Origin: CAVSMC01 sp963728935
GTDB taxonomy: Bacteria; Pseudomonadota; Gammaproteobacteria; Burkholderiales; Casimicrobiaceae
NCBI GenBank assembly: GCA_963728935.1
Contig: CAVSMC010000001.1
Location: 2,356,001-2,420,000, forward strand
Direction of reading: 5' to 3'
Length of the DNA: 64,000 bases
In this document: positions 60,965 through 64,000 of the stretch, piece after piece
Position numbering within the stretch: the stretch's first letter is position 1
How the letters are laid out: each line of letters opens with the position of its first letter
Notes under the pieces: model-generated
Seen by the model: the letters and a program-made list of their open reading frames with translations, nothing else
The model's database searches: none
Told to the model about the DNA's origin: nothing
Made by a program: the position numbers and the translations under genes

Positions 60965-61950
60965 AGGCGGTCACGATCGCCCGCTTCGGCGGCCCCGAAG
61001 TGCTCGAACTGACCGACGCCGCGAAACCGGCGCCGCGACCCGCAGAGGCACTGGTCGAGCTCGAATACGCCGGGATCAATTTCATCGATGTGTACATGCG
61101 AAGCGGCCAATACGCGCGCTCGCATACGTACCAGACGCCGTTGCCGATGACGATCGGCATGGAGGGAGGCGGCACGATCGCCGCGCTGGGCGACGGCGTC
61201 ACCGGATTTTCGGTCGGCGATCGTGTTGCCTACTGCATCGTGCGCGGCAGCTACGCGCAATACGCCGCCGTTCCCGCCGCGAAGCTCGTGCCGATTCCTG
61301 CGCACGTGCCGATGCCGATCGCCACCGCGTTGATGCTGCAAGGACTGACCGCGCATTACCTGTCGCATTCGGCGTTTCCGCTTCGTCCCGGCAAGACGTG
61401 CCTGGTCCACGCCGGCGCCGGCGGCGTCGGTCAGCTGCTGATCCAGCTGGCGAAGCTCCTTGGCGCGACGGTGATCGCGACGGTCGGCAACGAGGAAAAG
61501 GCCGCGATCGCACGTCAACGCGGCGCCGATCACGTGATCGTCTACCGCGACGTCGATTTCAGTGAAGCGGCGCGGCGTTTGACCGACGGCCGCGGCGTCG
61601 ATGTGGTGTACGACGCGGTCGGCCGCGATACGATCGAACGCAGCTTGAAGAGCCTCGCGCGCCGAGGGCTGTGCGTGAACTACGGCGGCGCGTCCGGCCT
61701 CGTCGCGTCGATCGAGCCGCTCGCGCTTGCCGAGGCGGGCTCGGTATACTTTACGCGACCGCATCTCGCGGACTACATTTCGTCGCCGGCGGAGTTGCGC
61801 GCGCGGGCGGACGAGCTCTTCGCGGCGTACGCGGCCGGAACTCTCACCGTTGCGATCGACACCGATCTGCCGCTTGCGAACGCCGCCGACGCGCACCGCT
61901 TGCTCGAGGGGCGCCGCTCGAAGGGCAAGATCCTGCTGCGCATCACCTGA
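60961..61950 (+). CDS. Quinone oxidoreductase (zeta-crystallin type MDR)
   Basis: 329 aa, start ATG at 60961 overlapping the previous stop (ATGA). The family pattern is MKAVTIARFGGPEVLEL, INFIDVYMRSG, AMQG-equivalent LQGLTAHYL, and the NADPH-binding VHAGAGGVGQLLIQLAKLLG. The catalytic zinc ligands of alcohol dehydrogenases are missing, as in quinone reductases (YhdH/QOR type). It would reduce a quinone or enone with NADPH. Its role in the operon is unclear; it may reduce an unsaturated product made by the preceding enzyme. Confidence 0.88.
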   Translation: MKAVTIARFGGPEVLELTDAAKPAPRPAEALVELEYAGINFIDVYMRSGQYARSHTYQTPLPMTIGMEGGGTIAALGDGVTGFSVGDRVAYCIVRGSYAQYAAVPAAKLVPIPAHVPMPIATALMLQGLTAHYLSHSAFPLRPGKTCLVHAGAGGVGQLLIQLAKLLGATVIATVGNEEKAAIARQRGADHVIVYRDVDFSEAARRLTDGRGVDVVYDAVGRDTIERSLKSLARRGLCVNYGGASGLVASIEPLALAEAGSVYFTRPHLADYISSPAELRARADELFAAYAAGTLTVAIDTDLPLANAADAHRLLEGRRSKGKILLRIT

Positions 61951-61970
61951 CATCAACCAAGGAGAAGAGC

Positions 61971-62942
61971 ATGAAAGTTGTCGATTGGCCGCGGCGCGCA
62001 ATGCGAGTGCTCGGCGGCTGCGTCCTCGTCGCTGCCGTATGCGTCGCGGCGGCACAAGAGAAATACCCGTCGCGCCCAATCGAATTCATCGTGCCGTGGG
62101 GCCCCGGCGGCGGCGCCGACCAGGTCGCGCGCAAGTCGGGCAAGATGATGGAGGAGGATCTCAAAGTGTCGTTCCCGGTCGTCAACGTTCCGGGTGCGAC
62201 GGGCAACACCGGGATGGCGAAGCTCCTCGCCGGACAGGCCGACGGCTATGCGATCTCGGTGATGACGTGGGACACCTATGCGCTCCTTGCGACGACCCCG
62301 AGCACGCGCTGGTCGCTGAAGGACATCATTCCGGTCGCGCTGATGATCAAACAGCCTTCCGCGTTCATGGCGGCCTCCAACGGCAACCTCAACACGTGGG
62401 CCGACGTCGAGCGCGAGGCGAAGACGAGGCCGCTGAAGGTGGCGGTCACCGGCTTCGGCAGTCCCGACGACATCACGGTCAACTTCTTCGTCGGACGCGG
62501 GCTGAAGTTGATCGCCGTGCCGTTTGCCAATCCCGGCGAACGCTATACGGCGGTGCTTGGCGGTCATGCCGACCTCCTGTACGAGCAGCTCGGCGACGTG
62601 CGCAGCTTCCTCGACAGCAAGCAGATCCATCCGGTGATCATCTTCTCCGACAAGCGCTTCCGCGTGTTTCCCGACGTCCCGGCGTCGAAGGAGCTCGGCT
62701 ACGACATCACGCTGCCGCAGCGGCGTGCGGTCGTGATGAAGGCCGGAACCGATCCGGCGAAGGTGAAGGTGATCTCCGATGCGCTCGCGAAGGTCGCTGC
62801 GAGCAGCGAGTACAAGACGTATCTGCAGGAACAATACGCGACCGACGACAGCTACTTCGCAGCCCGGGATGCCGCGAAGATCATGGAAGACGAGCTCGCG
62901 CAGATGAAGCGGATGGCGGAGCAGACGGCGGCGAAGAAGTGA
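61971..62942 (+). CDS. tctC: Tripartite tricarboxylate transporter substrate-binding protein TctC
   Basis: 323 aa with a signal peptide (MKVVDWPRRAMRVLGGCVLVAAVCVAAAQ). Then comes YPSRPIEFIVPWGPGGGADQVAR and the rest of the Bug/TctC fold: VVNVPGATGNTG, GYAISVMTWDTYALL and FRVFPDVPASKELGYDI. It captures a carboxylate in the periplasm and hands it to TctBA encoded next. A good GGAGAAG ribosome site stands before the ATG. The Bug family is much amplified in Burkholderiales. The ligand is probably a di- or tricarboxylate related to the mutase pathway. Confidence 0.92.
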   Translation: MKVVDWPRRAMRVLGGCVLVAAVCVAAAQEKYPSRPIEFIVPWGPGGGADQVARKSGKMMEEDLKVSFPVVNVPGATGNTGMAKLLAGQADGYAISVMTWDTYALLATTPSTRWSLKDIIPVALMIKQPSAFMAASNGNLNTWADVEREAKTRPLKVAVTGFGSPDDITVNFFVGRGLKLIAVPFANPGERYTAVLGGHADLLYEQLGDVRSFLDSKQIHPVIIFSDKRFRVFPDVPASKELGYDITLPQRRAVVMKAGTDPAKVKVISDALAKVAASSEYKTYLQEQYATDDSYFAARDAAKIMEDELAQMKRMAEQTAAKK

Positions 62943-63511
62943 GCGCGCTGCAGGAGGCACGCCTGCGCCGGACGATTCCGTACGCGGTCGTGCTCGCGAT
63001 CACGGGGGCGCTCTTCGTGCTCGCGACGCGCATCGATTTCGTTGCGCCGGGAGGACGCATCGGTCCCGATTTCTGGCCGAAGGTGATCCTCGGCCTCGCG
63101 ATGGCCACGTGCGCGTACCAGATCGTCAAGGCGCTGTTCTTCGACGCCGCCGGCGAGCAGGTGACGGGGGTGCTCGAAAGCATCATCGAAGAGGCGCCGG
63201 CGGAATCCCCGGCGGATTCGCCGCCCGAGCGGAAGTATCCGCGTCTGCTGATCGCGGGCATCGTGCTCACGATCGCGTACGTTCTCGCGATCGAGTGGCT
63301 GGGCTTCTTCCTCTGCACGTTCGCCTACCTCGCCGCGTTCACGTGGGTCGGCCGCTACCGGCGTCCGCTCGTCGTGCTCGCGTCGAGCGCGATCGGCAGC
63401 CTCGCGTTCATGTTCGTTTTCATGAAGATCGTCTACGTGTCGCTGCCGCTCGGTCAGGAGCCGTTCTCGCAGGTCACGTTCTTCCTGATGCGGCTGATGG
63501 GCATCCGCTAG
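62939..63511 (+). CDS. tctB: Small membrane subunit TctB of the TTT transporter, GTG start
   Basis: 190 aa from a GTG at 62939 overlapping the tctC stop (GTGA). Four hydrophobic segments fit TctB: TIPYAVVLAITGALFVLAT, FWPKVILGLAMATCAYQI, LLIAGIVLTIAYVLAIEWLGFFLCTFAYL and SSAIGSLAFMFVFMKIVYVSLP. A charged linker (GVLESIIEEAPAESPADSPPERK) separates them. It works with the large subunit TctA. No ATG lies near the start, so only the coupled GTG works. Confidence 0.85.
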   Translation: MSALQEARLRRTIPYAVVLAITGALFVLATRIDFVAPGGRIGPDFWPKVILGLAMATCAYQIVKALFFDAAGEQVTGVLESIIEEAPAESPADSPPERKYPRLLIAGIVLTIAYVLAIEWLGFFLCTFAYLAAFTWVGRYRRPLVVLASSAIGSLAFMFVFMKIVYVSLPLGQEPFSQVTFFLMRLMGIR

Positions 63512-63516
63512 CCCAC

Positions 63517-64000
63517 CGTGCTCGACACCGCGCTTTCGTTCGCGGCGGCGTTTCAAACCGTCTTCCAGCCGCTCAACCTGATCGCGCTCGTCGTCGGCCT
63601 GGTGGTCGGCATGCTGGTCGCCGTTCTGCCGGGGCTCACGCTGGTGATGGGCATCGTGCTCGCGCTGCCGTTCACCTACGGCATGGCGATCACGCCGTCG
63701 ATCATTCTGCTCACCGCGATGTACATCTCCGGAACGTACGGCGGCGCGTTCACCGCGATCTTGTTCCGGATCCCGGGCGAGCCGCTCGACGTGCCGCTGT
63801 TGTGGGACGGCTACGCGATGGCGCACAAGGGCGAGCCGGCGAAAGCGCTCGGGTGGACGTTGTTCGCGGCGTTCCACGGCGGCTTGCTCTCGACGCTCGC
63901 GGCGGTCGCGATGGCGCATCCGTTCGCGACCTTCGCGCTGAAGTTCGATTCGCCCGAATATTTCGCGATCATCCTGTTCGGCTTGACGAGCGTCGTCGCG
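63517..64000 (+). CDS. tctA: Large membrane subunit TctA, 5' part (cut by right edge)
   Basis: The frame opens at a GTG (63517) 5 nt after tctB and stays open to the window end (161 codons). The protein reads VLDTALSFAAAFQTVFQPLNL, then VVGLVVGMLVAVLPGLTLVMGIVLALPF and MYISGTYGGAFTAILFRIPGEP, all conserved in TctA. About 500 residues are expected in total, so two thirds lie outside. It forms the main membrane path for carboxylate uptake with TctB and TctC. It has no ATG near its start. Confidence 0.88.

Overview
The window is GC-rich DNA from a Gram-negative bacterium, most likely a betaproteobacterium of the Burkholderiales type. The evidence for that is a tripartite tricarboxylate transporter (TctCBA), an EmrAB/MarR cassette, and a REP-like GTCGTCCCCGCG stem-loop. 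No rRNA, tRNA or CRISPR array was seen. By eye, the first 20 kb look less GC-rich than the rest (not computed).

Region 1 (1-17.9 kb, all minus strand) is part of a phage-tail-like contractile injection system (CIS). It has a sheath, a tube, a tail-chaperone-like gene, a terminator-like protein and a gpU/DNA_circ_N-like protein. Upstream are three giant proteins: a BNR/sortilin-type propeller with Ig-like domains, a zinc-phospholipase-C-like membrane protein with fibre-like repeats, and a 1117-aa helical protein. A small orphan N-terminus of a second sheath and two atypical response regulators head the cluster. The cluster runs off the left edge, so hub, spike, baseplate and ATPase genes are not visible.

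Region 2 (18-26.1 kb) holds a decayed IS110 transposase, a PLL-type (tectonin-like) propeller lectin, and a compact minus-strand set of three secreted proteins: a PQQ/BamB-like propeller and two GH13 alpha-amylase-family enzymes.

Region 3 (26.7-30.4 kb) is an EmrAB efflux operon with a small membrane protein and a MarR repressor. The same 16-bp palindromic site lies in front of both marR and the efflux genes.

Region 4 (30.5-54.8 kb) is the most remarkable part: an island built like the NTP-dependent conflict systems of bacteria. One arm (minus strand) is TIR-iSTAND, then a MoxR-type AAA+ ATPase, then a membrane protein with a degenerate vWA-like domain, WD40 repeats and PASTA repeats. The opposite arm (plus strand) is a lipoprotein, a small helical protein, a 1901-aa lipase-lipase-CHAT fusion, a deoxyribosyltransferase-like/TPR/SLOG-like protein, a DUF2235 hydrolase, a CHAT-metallo-beta-lactamase fusion and a metacaspase-like protease. 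A membrane patatin lies convergent at its left end. A roughly 200-bp MITE-like element with nested inverted repeats sits exactly between two of the effector genes. The apparent logic is a AAA+/vWA switch and nucleotide-signal domains controlling several proteases and lipases.

Region 5 (54.9-64 kb) is metabolic: a TauE/SafE permease with an apparent one-base frameshift, a GntR regulator, the three glutamate (methylaspartate) mutase genes S/L/E, an enolase-superfamily enzyme, a quinone oxidoreductase, and tctC, tctB and the start of tctA, which is cut by the right edge. These genes overlap or abut and read as one operon for B12-dependent rearrangement and uptake of carboxylates.
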